From: Planctomycetota bacterium
GTDB taxonomy: Bacteria > Planctomycetota > Phycisphaerae > Phycisphaerales > SM1A02
Direction of reading: 5' to 3'
Length of the DNA stretch: 64,000 bases
NCBI GenBank assembly: GCA_014381555.1
Contig: JACNLO010000056.1
Coordinates: 1-64,000, forward strand
Shown here: in pieces, positions 1-8,322 of the stretch
Layout of the letters: the number at the start of each line of letters is the position of its first letter
Position numbering within the stretch: position 1 is the stretch's first letter
Made by a program: the position numbers and the translations under genes
Notes under the pieces: model-generated
Databases searched by the model: none
Seen by the model: the letters and a program-made list of their open reading frames with translations, nothing else
What the model was told of the DNA's origin: nothing

Positions 1-475
1 CGCCAGTCATCGCCCTCCCATCAAGCCAAAACGCGCGAACGCCGTTTTCGCCTTCAGGGACAAGTGAGACAAAACCATGTTCACCAAGAACTCGGTCATC
101 GTTAAGTGTTCCCATGAGTGACCATGTGTTTCCTGCGTCGTCGCTTCTGGCAACTGCGATGTCGTAGGCATATACGCCTGGTCCAGATTGTTGCGGCCAA
201 GTCACAAAAAGTGTGCCATCGTTTGCAACACCAAGTTCTGGAAAGTCAGCCCAATTTGCAAAGAAGTTGTTCCCCCGAATAACTGTTTTAGAAGCACCCC
301 ACTTTCCGTCATCAAACTTTGCACACTTCAATGCCATTATTTTCGTTTCAGAATCAACTGGTTCAACCCACGTCATCCAAGCACCACCATCTGCTTCAAC
401 CAAATTTGGTGCGATAGCACCAGCAGAACAGGGGGAAGTAAGTAATCCAAAAGCGCAAAAAACTGGAATTAGCAT
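1..475 (-). CDS. Secreted BNR/sialidase-like protein, N-terminal part (gene cut by window edge)
   Basis: An open frame starts with ATG at 475 on the minus strand and stays open for 158 codons to the left edge, so only the N-terminus is visible. The first ~20 residues (MLIPVFCAFGLLTSPCSAGA) look like a signal peptide. Downstream there are phrases such as ARSDDAGNTWS and DGTLFVTWPQ, which resemble the Asp-box (S-x-D-x-G-x-T-W) blades of sialidase/BNR beta-propellers, so an exported propeller protein is likely; the enzymatic activity, if any, cannot be told from this part. A TATCCT hexamer preceded by TG lies 6 bases before the ATG and there is no clear ribosome site, so the transcript may be leaderless. 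Confidence 0.7.
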   Translation of the reverse strand, partial: MLIPVFCAFGLLTSPCSAGAIAPNLVEADGGAWMTWVEPVDSETKIMALKCAKFDDGKWGASKTVIRGNNFFANWADFPELGVANDGTLFVTWPQQSGPGVYAYDIAVARSDDAGNTWSLMGTLNDDRVLGEHGFVSLVPEGENGVRAFWLDGRAMTG

Positions 476-518
476 ACGTTAAGGATAGCATGTATCCATT
501 TAATAGTTACATCAGTAA

Positions 519-1421
519 TTATCGTGAAGGAGGAGCAAGCGGAAGTGCGAAATTCGACATCTCCGGTTCAGCGCTATAACAACCAAGCACCCAAGGGAAA
601 CCGTTTGGATCTTCGCTATAAGGCAATGAAGTATGGTAGTGATACCCGCGAATTGGGTCGCTATGTCCGTGACAATCATCAAGAGGATTGCCTAAATCGC
701 TGTGCGCATCTATGCCTTCTGATTCGTATGGTCCAAAAATTGGATACCCATCAAACGAATACCCAACCACTCCGCTATGCCCATCCGTTTCCATCGCATC
801 AAGTGCAGGTGACCACTGGTGGTAGTGGTACTCGCCCATCAACTGTGGGTGCCCATTGTATTCATCGAAACAGATTGTGCTTGGTGCGTCATTTCCACCA
901 TTGTCATACGGATTGTAAAAAGGGACACCGTTAACTGTAACTGAGATTGGTCCCCATTGGTTAAACACAACAACTGAGGGGTTGTTTGTATCAACTGGGT
1001 TCATAGGGATTCTGTAAGTACGGTTTTGTGCTGTTACTGTGTTTGGATTCCAGCAACCTGTCGAACCATCGAATGGACCAGTTGGGTGGTTTGGGATTCC
1101 GGTTGCAAAGACAACAACATGTTCTTGGTCATAATCAAAAGTCACAACAGTGTTATCCACAAAAGGATGAATCGACTCGCAGTCAGTCCCCCACTCATCT
1201 ATTAACATCAGAAGATCACCAACCGAAACAATTCCATCCCCATTACAATCAGCGTTCTCATCGCTCGTACCCCATGAATCAATAATGGTTAAAACGTCAC
1301 CAACACCAACTGCACCATCTACATTCACATCAGTTGCACACCCTATTCCATATGGCATTGCTAGAGAACTAGCACTAACAAACAACGCTGAAAAAACGGC
1401 AATTCTGCTTGGTATCCTCAT
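519..1421 (-). CDS. Secreted YHYH-domain protein with N-terminal dockerin-like duplex
   Basis: A 300-residue exported protein. I chose the ATG at 1421 (MRIPSRIAVF...) because an AGGA ribosome site precedes it and a signal peptide follows (residues 1-21); an upstream in-frame start would add a non-signal extension. Residues ~28-80 contain two Asp/Asn-Gly calcium-binding-like loops (DVNVDGAVGVGD, DCNGDGIVSVGD), a type I dockerin-like duplex of the kind common in planctomycete secreted proteins. The C-terminal half has repeated His-Tyr-His motifs (GEYHYHQWSP, GYHYHTSLPY) and GYSFDGYPIFGPYE, the hallmarks of the YHYH domain family, whose function is poorly known. It stands alone, facing away from the next gene. 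Confidence 0.8.
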   Translation of the reverse strand: MRIPSRIAVFSALFVSASSLAMPYGIGCATDVNVDGAVGVGDVLTIIDSWGTSDENADCNGDGIVSVGDLLMLIDEWGTDCESIHPFVDNTVVTFDYDQEHVVVFATGIPNHPTGPFDGSTGCWNPNTVTAQNRTYRIPMNPVDTNNPSVVVFNQWGPISVTVNGVPFYNPYDNGGNDAPSTICFDEYNGHPQLMGEYHYHQWSPALDAMETDGHSGVVGYSFDGYPIFGPYESEGIDAHSDLGNPLDDCHGHSDPIRGYHYHTSLPYSEDPNGFPWVLGCYSAEPEMSNFALPLAPPSR

Positions 1422-1642
1422 AAAATTATCCTTTCGCCAACTAAAACGTACCTCATAAAACACTTATTGCCAAATTGAGATATTCTTTTATTTTTATGAT
1501 ATTCAGACTTAGTTGTCTCTTTTGCTCTGTTGTATTGTTCTAAATTGGTTGTTTGGGGTTACGAAGTGAATGAACTGCATAACCAGACAGCTGGCAAATA
1601 ATGGGCTTATATTGTCTTTACACACTGGCGATGTAATGAGTT

Positions 1643-2521
1643 ATGTTTACTCCACGAATTATTGTTTCACTTGCTGCTACTACACTTTTGCCTACTTTTG
1701 CTTTTGCTGATGGTCTTGGTCCGGCGGATGGATTCACCATTTTTACGATTGACTCTTACCAAGCAAACAATACCGATTGCACTGGGCGAATTGCCGTTGG
1801 TGGCGCGGCGGTATACAACAATTTTGGCGTTGGTTCTGGGCTCACAAATTCCAGCGGTGCAAGAGATGATTTGATTGTTGCTGGAACACTTAACTGGAAC
1901 AACGGGCAAAGTTTTAATGGAAATGTGCAGGTTGCGGGCTCTTCCAACATGAATAACGTTGGCTTGCCAAATGGAATTGTCGGCAGCAACGTCACAATTG
2001 ACTTTGATGATGCTGAAGAGGATTTGCAAGAACTTTCGGATGAACTTTTTTTAGAACAAGCAAACGGAACTGTTTCAAACACTTGGGGGCAATTAACAAT
2101 GACTGGCAGCGATTCTGACTTAAATGTGTTTCACCTTACGCAAAACGACTTGAGCCCTCTTTGGGGATTATCAATTACAGTTCCGCAGGGCTCGACCGTC
2201 CTTATCAACGTCGATAATGCCAACATGCAACTCAACTATTTTCAGCCAGTTCTCAATGGTTGCGATGCAACTGATGTGCTTTGGAACTTTCCTAATTCAA
2301 GCACTGTGCAAATGAACGGCATTGGTTGGAAAGGAACAATTCTAGCCCCGAATGCAAGCATCCAGTTCAACAACGGACAAATTGATGGTGCGCTTGTTTG
2401 CCGCATAATTCAAGGTAATGGAGAATCACATCACGCCCCTTTTGATGGTGACCTCCCAACTGACGATGACGATTGCGACGATGACGACAACAACCCAATC
2501 GGTATCGCCATGTACGATTAG
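1643..2521 (+). CDS. Choice-of-anchor A family surface protein with Asp-rich tail
   Basis: A 292-residue protein with a signal peptide (residues 1-22, ending FAFA). The body (GFTIFTIDSYQ..., GRIAVGGAA, ARDDLIVAGTLNW, then GWKGTILAPNASIQFNNGQIDG near the C-terminus) matches the choice-of-anchor A domain, a repeat-poor beta-rich module of bacterial surface proteins. Instead of a recognisable sorting tail it ends in an acidic stretch (DLPTDDDDCDDDDNNPIG), which may bind cations. The start is the ATG at 1643 with only a weak ribosome site. Its stop codon abuts a hairpin shared with the convergent rarD gene. Function is unknown beyond probable surface location. Confidence 0.75.
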   Translation: MFTPRIIVSLAATTLLPTFAFADGLGPADGFTIFTIDSYQANNTDCTGRIAVGGAAVYNNFGVGSGLTNSSGARDDLIVAGTLNWNNGQSFNGNVQVAGSSNMNNVGLPNGIVGSNVTIDFDDAEEDLQELSDELFLEQANGTVSNTWGQLTMTGSDSDLNVFHLTQNDLSPLWGLSITVPQGSTVLINVDNANMQLNYFQPVLNGCDATDVLWNFPNSSTVQMNGIGWKGTILAPNASIQFNNGQIDGALVCRIIQGNGESHHAPFDGDLPTDDDDCDDDDNNPIGIAMYD

Positions 2522-2554
2522 GTGACTGTCACTTGGGACACTGGTGACAGTCAC
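2522..2554. repeat. Perfect 11-bp inverted repeat between convergent genes (REP-like/terminator)
   Basis: GTGACTGTCAC (2522-2532) and its exact reverse complement GTGACAGTCAC (2544-2554) are separated by 11 bases. Each arm is itself palindromic except at its centre base. The element begins right after the stop codon of the choice-of-anchor A gene and covers the stop codon of rarD, so it could act as a bidirectional terminator. There is no U-run. The ACTGTC core is shared with the array at 18206-18434. Confidence 0.75.
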
Positions 2555-3459
2555 TCAATAAGAGGTTCGGAAGATAGGGTGGAAGAGCGATAGGCATCGT
2601 AAGAGTAGAGAATGATGGCAATCCAAATCAGCGCAAAGACGATGATTTGGATTGCTCCGAAGGGTTCGTTGAAGAAAATAATGGCAAGAAGAAGTTGCCC
2701 AGTTGGTGCAATGTATTGCAGAATGCCCATAGTCGAGAGTTGCAACCTGCGAGCGCCACTTGCAAAAAGCAGCAGCGGCATAATTGTCACAAATCCACCT
2801 AGTAATAACCCCGCAATAATCCAAAATGATGCCTCTGGAAGAAGGCTCTCTCCTTTTGCCACAAACCAAACTTGAACAGCCAAACAAACCGGAAATGTCA
2901 AACCCATCTCAACTGTCAAACCCTCTATTGACTCCACCTCCATTGTTTTGCGAAGTAGCCCATACATCCCAAACGAAAAAGCAAGCGTAATAGAAATCCA
3001 AGGAAGAGAACCCTGCGCAACAGCAAGAAAAGTAACTGCACAGCCGGCAATTGCAACAGCAATCCATTGCAAACGACTAATTCGTTCACCCAAAAGTAAA
3101 AAGCCAAGAGCTACAGAAAAAAGTGGGTTGATGTAGTAGCCAAGAGATGACTCGGTTAATCGATTCCAAACAACTGCTAATACAAAGACAATCCAATTAA
3201 TTGAAATGAAGAAGGTTGAGCCAAGAAGTAGCAGCGAAGTACGTTTGTCTTGAAGAGACCTCATACATTGCATTAACTTTTTTCTATAGACAAGCAACAA
3301 AATCAAAAGTGGTAGACCCGAGAGCACTCGCCAAACAAGTAACTCAACAATCGGAACCATAATTAACAATTTAAAATAAAGTGGCGTAACGATTGCCCAC
3401 CAAAGATACGAACCGACAGCAAACATCACCCCCGCTGAGGACTTAGATATCTTTGTCAA
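2551..3459 (-). CDS. rarD: RarD-type EamA-family permease
   Basis: About 302 residues with ten hydrophobic segments. The N-terminus ([21 protein letters not shown]) and blocks such as [23 protein letters not shown] and [10 protein letters not shown] are characteristic of RarD, a drug/metabolite-superfamily inner-membrane transporter whose substrate is not settled. The likely start is TTG at 3459, overlapping the TGA of the upstream CoxIII-like gene as TTGA; ATG at 3426 is the alternative, and family alignment favours a few residues before GVMFAV. It is the last gene of the leftward nitrate island, and any functional link to respiration is unclear. Confidence 0.8.
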   Translation of the reverse strand: MTKISKSSAGVMFAVGSYLWWAIVTPLYFKLLIMVPIVELLVWRVLSGLPLLILLLVYRKKLMQCMRSLQDKRTSLLLLGSTFFISINWIVFVLAVVWNRLTESSLGYYINPLFSVALGFLLLGERISRLQWIAVAIAGCAVTFLAVAQGSLPWISITLAFSFGMYGLLRKTMEVESIEGLTVEMGLTFPVCLAVQVWFVAKGESLLPEASFWIIAGLLLGGFVTIMPLLLFASGARRLQLSTMGILQYIAPTGQLLLAIIFFNEPFGAIQIIVFALIWIAIILYSYDAYRSSTLSSEPLIE

Positions 3460-4658
3460 GCGATGAGATACCAGAGTGGGAATAGGAAGATCCAAATCAC
3501 ATCGACAACGTGCCAATACAAACCACCACACTCAACTGCTGAGTAGTACCGCTTCGTAAAATCACCGCGTTGTAATCGCCACATCAACCATAGCAAGACA
3601 ATCATTCCAACTATTACGTGAATACCGTGCAATCCTGTCATCAAGAAATACAAACCAAAGAAAAGGTGTGCATTTGCCGGTTTGTGTTCATCGAGTTGAG
3701 GAACTGCAGGTCTTTTATAGACCGCCATTCTTTGGGCTTCGGACGCACTTTCAGGAGCAAGACCTGTTGGTGCTTGCATTGCGTTTGGTACAGAAGAACG
3801 TGGGAGAGAATCAAGAAATGACTTTGGTTCTTCCTCTTCAACGGCCGCAACTGGAGCAACTTCTATCTCTGCTTCAGTTTCCGTTTCTACAATCTCAGTT
3901 TCAGAATTATCCGTTGTGGCAATCATTAATGTACGAAGGTACGCAATGATGTCCATAATACCTGCATCCTTAAGCATAGGATTGCCGCCCTTCGGAGGCA
4001 TTTGCAATTGCAAAATACTATCTGGAGCATTTGCTGGTCGACCAACTTTAATGAACTCTAAAAGTTCAGCATCGTCACGGTCTAGAACAAATGCACTTGT
4101 ATTAAGAACTGTTCCCTGTCCGGGAATTCCTTCGCCAGCAGCACCATGGCATGAACGGCAAGTTGCATCCCAAAGACCTTTACCAACAGAAGCGTCACCA
4201 GCTAAAGCTACAGTTGCACCGCTTCCTCCTCCACTTCCACCATCATGTGAGACCTCATAAAAACCCATGCCACCAACAAGATGGTCGTGGAATTTATGTT
4301 GGTACTCAACTGACTTAATCGCCATAAAAATAGCAGCGCAAACAAACGTAATCCCCAGTGCCATTGCAGCCATACGGCGCATGCCCTTTTGCACATAGGT
4401 AATTGCCATAGCCATTGTCAAACTACTAATGAGTAGAACAGCTGTGTTTGCAGCACCGTATCGTTCATCTAAAAACTGCTCACCCCACACAAAGAGGTCG
4501 GGATGATTTGCGCGAAAAACTGCATAACCGCAAAACAATCCACCAAACAACAATATTTCTGTTGCAAGGAATAACCAGATACCCAACTTCGCGGCGTCGT
4601 GCTGTTGCGACATATCGCGATAGTGGTGTTGGACATTTGGCTCGTGGCATTCAGACAT
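3456..4658 (-). CDS. Cytochrome c oxidase subunit III-like protein with an inserted cytochrome c domain
   Basis: A 400-residue membrane protein starting at ATG 4658, which has GGAG 9 bases upstream. Residues 25-116 contain three membrane segments with CoxIII features ([25 protein letters not shown]). A Gly-rich hinge then leads to a cytochrome c domain at ~155-247 with haem motif CRSCH (167-171) and a probable axial Met (M220 in LQMPPKGG). A long acidic linker (about 251-320) follows, and the last two CoxIII helices ([34 protein letters not shown]) close the protein. The haem domain would sit in the periplasm. No coxA, coxB or norB is nearby. It may be a NorE/CoxIII-like partner of a haem-copper oxidase or NO reductase encoded elsewhere. 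It follows narK2 in the island. Confidence 0.88.
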   Translation of the reverse strand: MSECHEPNVQHHYRDMSQQHDAAKLGIWLFLATEILLFGGLFCGYAVFRANHPDLFVWGEQFLDERYGAANTAVLLISSLTMAMAITYVQKGMRRMAAMALGITFVCAAIFMAIKSVEYQHKFHDHLVGGMGFYEVSHDGGSGGGSGATVALAGDASVGKGLWDATCRSCHGAAGEGIPGQGTVLNTSAFVLDRDDAELLEFIKVGRPANAPDSILQLQMPPKGGNPMLKDAGIMDIIAYLRTLMIATTDNSETEIVETETEAEIEVAPVAAVEEEEPKSFLDSLPRSSVPNAMQAPTGLAPESASEAQRMAVYKRPAVPQLDEHKPANAHLFFGLYFLMTGLHGIHVIVGMIVLLWLMWRLQRGDFTKRYYSAVECGGLYWHVVDVIWIFLFPLWYLIA

Positions 4659-4729
4659 ATCGTAAAACTCCAAAAATCAGGTGACCCATGTGCGGGTTTG
4701 TGACTAGAAAAGGAGAAGTATAGCCACTT

Positions 4730-6346
4730 TTAGCACTTGATTTCGGCGTTTTTCCGAGCATAAAACCACCAATTTACAACTAAACAAGTCAAGTAGTAGC
4801 CAGCAAAGCCATATAAGGCGTACTGCGGGGTTCCTGCTTTGATTTGGGTAGCGAAAATCTTAGGAATTAGGAAGGCACCATAAGCCGCAATCGCAGCCGT
4901 CCAGCCAAGGACTGGTCCGCGTTGGTCACGATTAAAGATGACGCCAATCATCCTAAATGTGGAGCCGTTGCCAATACCTGTCGTCGCAAAGAGCAAGATA
5001 AAGAGGAGCAAGAATGGAATGAAGTATTGCTTTGGATCTTCAGAAGTCATTGCTAAAGAAACAAAGTAACCAGCACCAATCGTTGCACCAATCATAATGA
5101 TGGTGTCCCAGTGGGTAACACGGGCACCGCCAACTTTGTCAGACAGCCACCCTCCAAGCGGTCGAATCAAAGCGCCAACACCAGCACCAATCCAGATGAA
5201 TCCTGCTGAGGAAAGTCCTGTTGATTGCCCAACGTTCTCGCCAACTGCGATTACACCAAAGACATCATCAATCAATTTAGGAAACGCATTTGCGTAACCA
5301 ATGAATGAACCAAATGTCATCACATATAGATACGTCATAACCCAGTTGTGCTTCTCTCTAAAGATACTAAATTGACCTTTAAGGTTTTCCTTGGTTTCTT
5401 TTGGAGTCAATAACCTCATCGCAAGCAAGGTGACGACAACCGCAACAACAACAACAAGGAAGGTTTTAATAAGAACAGGGAATCCGCCCCAAGGAATAAT
5501 CAATAAGAAAATACCAACTGTAGCGCCAATATAACCAAGGATTGTGAGCCACAAATATTTTGCAACTGCAACAGGAGTCGAGCCGCACTTGTGGAATGGC
5601 ATGTTATGCATCATCAAGAATGCAAGAATCGCAAAGAAGGCAAGGATAGGAACCCAGACAAGTCCTGCGTTTGCAATAAACATCGTTGTTTGCGAACCCT
5701 CTGGACCATAGGTATATCCGTCACCACTAAGTGAACCAAAGATTGGGAAAGTGATTGCAAACGGAATCAAGAATTGCATCACACTCACGCCAAGGTTGCC
5801 AATGCCAGCGTTTAATCCAAGAGCAAGACCTTGGTCTTTCTTTGGATAGAAGAAACTAATGTTTGACATGGAAGAAGAGAACGCCCCGCCACCTACACCT
5901 GATAGCGCTGCGAGAAGAATGAAAACATAAAACGGTGTTGTGTGATCTTGCAAGGCAATACCTGCACCAAGTGCGGGCAGCATCAACAAAATCGTAGTCA
6001 TGAACTTCACGTTCCGACCACCGCAAATCGCAATCATAAAAGAGTTTGGAATTCGCAACGTAGCCCCCGCCAAACCTGCAACCGCAGGTAACGTAAAGAG
6101 TAGAGCTCGGTACCCATTGTTGTCATAGAACTGCCCGTCATTCATAAATGTAAAGTTGAATAAATCACCACCACTACCAAAGTGAATCTTCTGAATATAT
6201 TTGGCAACCATGCCCCAGTAAATCCAAACGGAGAACCCAAGAAGAAGGTTTGGAATTGATACCCAAAGGTTTCGGGTAGCAATTTTCTTACCTGTGCTTT
6301 CCCAAAAGCCCTGATCTTCTGGATCCCATTTTTCTAACTTTGACAT
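4730..6346 (-). CDS. narK2: NarK2-type nitrate/nitrite transporter (MFS)
   Basis: A 538-residue major-facilitator protein with twelve membrane segments. It carries both nitrate-signature motifs of the NNP family: LNAGIGNLGVSVMQ (about 178-191) and TTGIGNGSTFRMIG (about 455-468). It also has the substrate-binding arginines in TLRIPNSF (R98) and LIRPLGGWLSDK (R395). In known nitrate respirers the NarK2 branch usually exchanges nitrate for nitrite across the inner membrane. It lies 21 bp downstream of the other NarK gene and upstream of the CoxIII-like gene, all read leftward, so it is probably co-transcribed. Start is ATG 6346. Confidence 0.92.
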   Translation of the reverse strand: MSKLEKWDPEDQGFWESTGKKIATRNLWVSIPNLLLGFSVWIYWGMVAKYIQKIHFGSGGDLFNFTFMNDGQFYDNNGYRALLFTLPAVAGLAGATLRIPNSFMIAICGGRNVKFMTTILLMLPALGAGIALQDHTTPFYVFILLAALSGVGGGAFSSSMSNISFFYPKKDQGLALGLNAGIGNLGVSVMQFLIPFAITFPIFGSLSGDGYTYGPEGSQTTMFIANAGLVWVPILAFFAILAFLMMHNMPFHKCGSTPVAVAKYLWLTILGYIGATVGIFLLIIPWGGFPVLIKTFLVVVVAVVVTLLAMRLLTPKETKENLKGQFSIFREKHNWVMTYLYVMTFGSFIGYANAFPKLIDDVFGVIAVGENVGQSTGLSSAGFIWIGAGVGALIRPLGGWLSDKVGGARVTHWDTIIMIGATIGAGYFVSLAMTSEDPKQYFIPFLLLFILLFATTGIGNGSTFRMIGVIFNRDQRGPVLGWTAAIAAYGAFLIPKIFATQIKAGTPQYALYGFAGYYLTCLVVNWWFYARKNAEIKC

Positions 6347-6367
6347 GGTGTGATTCCTTAAGTGTAA

Positions 6368-8161
6368 TTAGAGAATGACTTCGGGTTCTGTTTCGGAGTC
6401 AAGACGGAGTAAGTGATCGACTGACAGTGGCCCTGCGCCACGCCAGATAAACAAAACAAGAGTAAAGAATGTGAAAGCTGAGAGTTGGAAGTCAACGTTT
6501 GCAAGGAAACTTCCTTCCCATGCACCTGTGAGTGATACGACTGTGGCGCCAGCGAGAATAATCGCGTTTGCAGCAGCAGCTACTCTGGTTGCTATACCAA
6601 ATACAAGTGCCGAACCGCCAATCACATGGGCAAATACAACTGACCATGCAATCATTTCTTGCCCTTGGGCAAGTTCGGCCCCTCCAAGATTTAAAGCTGA
6701 CTCTAAGGTCTTCATATTCATGATGAAGTATACACCCTTGACTACCAACGCAACACCAAGGTAGATACGAAGTGCATCCATTGGGCGAAGGTGGGCAAGT
6801 CCTGGGATGAGTTCGTGGACTGGCTTACGGTCGACCCGTTCAGCTTTGCGTCGTACCATTGCAGCATCGAATTTTTCTTTTGCGTCTGTTTCTTGCTCCG
6901 GTCGGAATCTAACTAAAAGCGAGAAGAAAGCAGCACCGCAAACAGCAAACCCAAGAATTAGGAGTGCCTGTTGGTAAGTTGTACTCTCTGAACGAACAAG
7001 GAAACCAGCAGCAACAGCGCCTGCATTACCGCCTGCGCCAACGATACCAGCAACTGAACCGATATATTTTTTGTTAATAAACGGAACTACTGAATACGTT
7101 GCACCTTCAGACATTTGCACGAACAAACTAAAGATAATCATCATTGGAATTGCAAGTGCTAGTACTTTCATTTGAGAGAAGAAGATGAGCGCAACGCCTT
7201 CGATTAATAGCGCGATAAAGAGCCACTTCACACGACCTTTAAGCCCGCCCTTCATGACGAACCTGTCACTTATAAAACCACCCGTTGTACGAGCAAAAAT
7301 ATTCATTAAGCCAAAGAGACCCGCAACAAGACCGGCTGTCTTAATACCAAGCCCGAATTCATCCATGTAGTAAATTGCTGCGATATTGTTGATTGTTAAT
7401 TCAATACCGAAACATGCAGCATATACGACGAATAGCGCCCAAACACGATAATCAGAAGCCGCTTTCCAAAACGCTCCTTTAACTTTTTCAGGTGGATCGT
7501 ATTCACCTTTTTCTCGTAATTCCTTAATGTTCCCATTCGGGAAGTCAGTAGTGAAGAAGTAATACGCAAGACCAGTTAAGAAACAAACACCACCAGCGAC
7601 AACCATTGCCAAGCGCCAACTTGATGCGTCTGTAAAGCCAACCCAAATAAAGGCACCAAAGACGAGTGGCATTACCATTTGCGTTACGCCGCCACCCAAG
7701 TTACCCCAACCAGCAGAGGTTGCGTTTGCAGTACCCACAACGTTTGGTGCAAACATCACAGATGTGTGATACTGCGTAATGACAAAGGAAGCTCCAATTA
7801 CACCGATACCTAATCGGAAGAGCATAAATGACATGTAGTCGTTTGATAAACCGATTGCCATTACCGGCAATGAACCAATGAGTAGTAGCCATGTGTATGT
7901 AATCCGTGGACCAATTCGATCGCAAAGCCATCCAATGATTAAGCGAGCGAAAATCGTAATTGCAACCGAAGCAATAATTGTGTTACCAATTTGTTGTTTC
8001 GTCAGGTCAAGTTCTTCTCTGACCACTGCCATAAGCGGTGCAATTCCAAACCATGCAAAGAAGCATAAGAAGAATGCAAACCACGACATGTGGAATGCCC
8101 GCATCTGGCGGGTTTTCAATGAAAATAGATTGATACTTGTGGCTTTGTTTTTAATGTCCAT
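6368..8161 (-). CDS. NarK1-type nitrate transporter fused to a C-terminal DoxX-like membrane domain
   Basis: A 597-residue protein. Residues 20-420 form a NarK-family MFS transporter with the nitrate signatures GWGNLGGGVTQ (151-161) and GAGGNAGAVAAGF (375-387) and conserved arginines in LFRLGIG (R116) and FARTTGGFISDR (R291). After a charged linker (about 420-458, AMVRRKAERVDRKP) there is a four-helix domain (about 462-580). This has features of the DoxX family: RIYLGVALVVKGVYF, HVIGGSALVFGIATRVAA and LFIWRGAGPLSVDHLL. NarK1-type proteins are generally nitrate/proton symporters. DoxX-like domains occur in quinone-linked or redox membrane proteins, but their role here is unknown. It is the first gene after a 161-bp gap behind narI. 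Confidence 0.88.
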   Translation of the reverse strand: MDIKNKATSINLFSLKTRQMRAFHMSWFAFFLCFFAWFGIAPLMAVVREELDLTKQQIGNTIIASVAITIFARLIIGWLCDRIGPRITYTWLLLIGSLPVMAIGLSNDYMSFMLFRLGIGVIGASFVITQYHTSVMFAPNVVGTANATSAGWGNLGGGVTQMVMPLVFGAFIWVGFTDASSWRLAMVVAGGVCFLTGLAYYFFTTDFPNGNIKELREKGEYDPPEKVKGAFWKAASDYRVWALFVVYAACFGIELTINNIAAIYYMDEFGLGIKTAGLVAGLFGLMNIFARTTGGFISDRFVMKGGLKGRVKWLFIALLIEGVALIFFSQMKVLALAIPMMIIFSLFVQMSEGATYSVVPFINKKYIGSVAGIVGAGGNAGAVAAGFLVRSESTTYQQALLILGFAVCGAAFFSLLVRFRPEQETDAKEKFDAAMVRRKAERVDRKPVHELIPGLAHLRPMDALRIYLGVALVVKGVYFIMNMKTLESALNLGGAELAQGQEMIAWSVVFAHVIGGSALVFGIATRVAAAANAIILAGATVVSLTGAWEGSFLANVDFQLSAFTFFTLVLFIWRGAGPLSVDHLLRLDSETEPEVIL

Positions 8162-8273
8162 GGTTTTGTCTGACCCTTTTATTCAAGCCCTCTGCCAAGA
8201 GTTAATAGTATGAATCCTCTGCCTGCCATTTAGTGAATTTTATCACAATACATGCCCAAAAGAAAGAAATAGA

Positions 8274-8285
8274 GATAAATTTATC
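8274..8285. promoter_or_regulatory. 12-bp perfect palindrome in the narI-narK gap
   Basis: GATAAATTTATC is a perfect dyad located ~113 bp before the narK1-DoxX start, in the only sizeable gap of the island. It could be an operator for the transporter part of the cluster. It does not fit the FNR consensus (TTGAT-N4-ATCAA), and AT-rich dyads arise easily by chance. Confidence 0.25.
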
Positions 8286-8303
8286 ATTGTTTTTTTTCAA
8301 AAT

Positions 8304-8317
8304 GCCATTTAAATGGC
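8304..8317. terminator. 14-bp perfect palindrome just after narI-cyt c
   Basis: GCCATTTAAATGGC is a perfect dyad lying 6 bp beyond the narI stop codon on the transcribed (minus) strand and followed there by ATTTTG. It may be a weak terminator or attenuator separating the reductase genes from the transporter genes, or a protein-binding dyad. The short AT-rich stem and lack of a long U-run keep this uncertain. Confidence 0.35.
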
Positions 8318-8322
8318 TCTCA

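Noticed and set aside
188-482. Plus-strand frames of 85 and 89 codons at the left edge
   Set aside because: They are antisense to the truncated signal-peptide-bearing BNR-like gene and have no start signal.
3456-4658. Frameshifted pair of separate coxIII and cytochrome c genes
   Set aside because: The frame is continuous, with linkers on both sides of the haem domain, and CoxIII helices continue after it, so it is an insertion rather than two joined genes.
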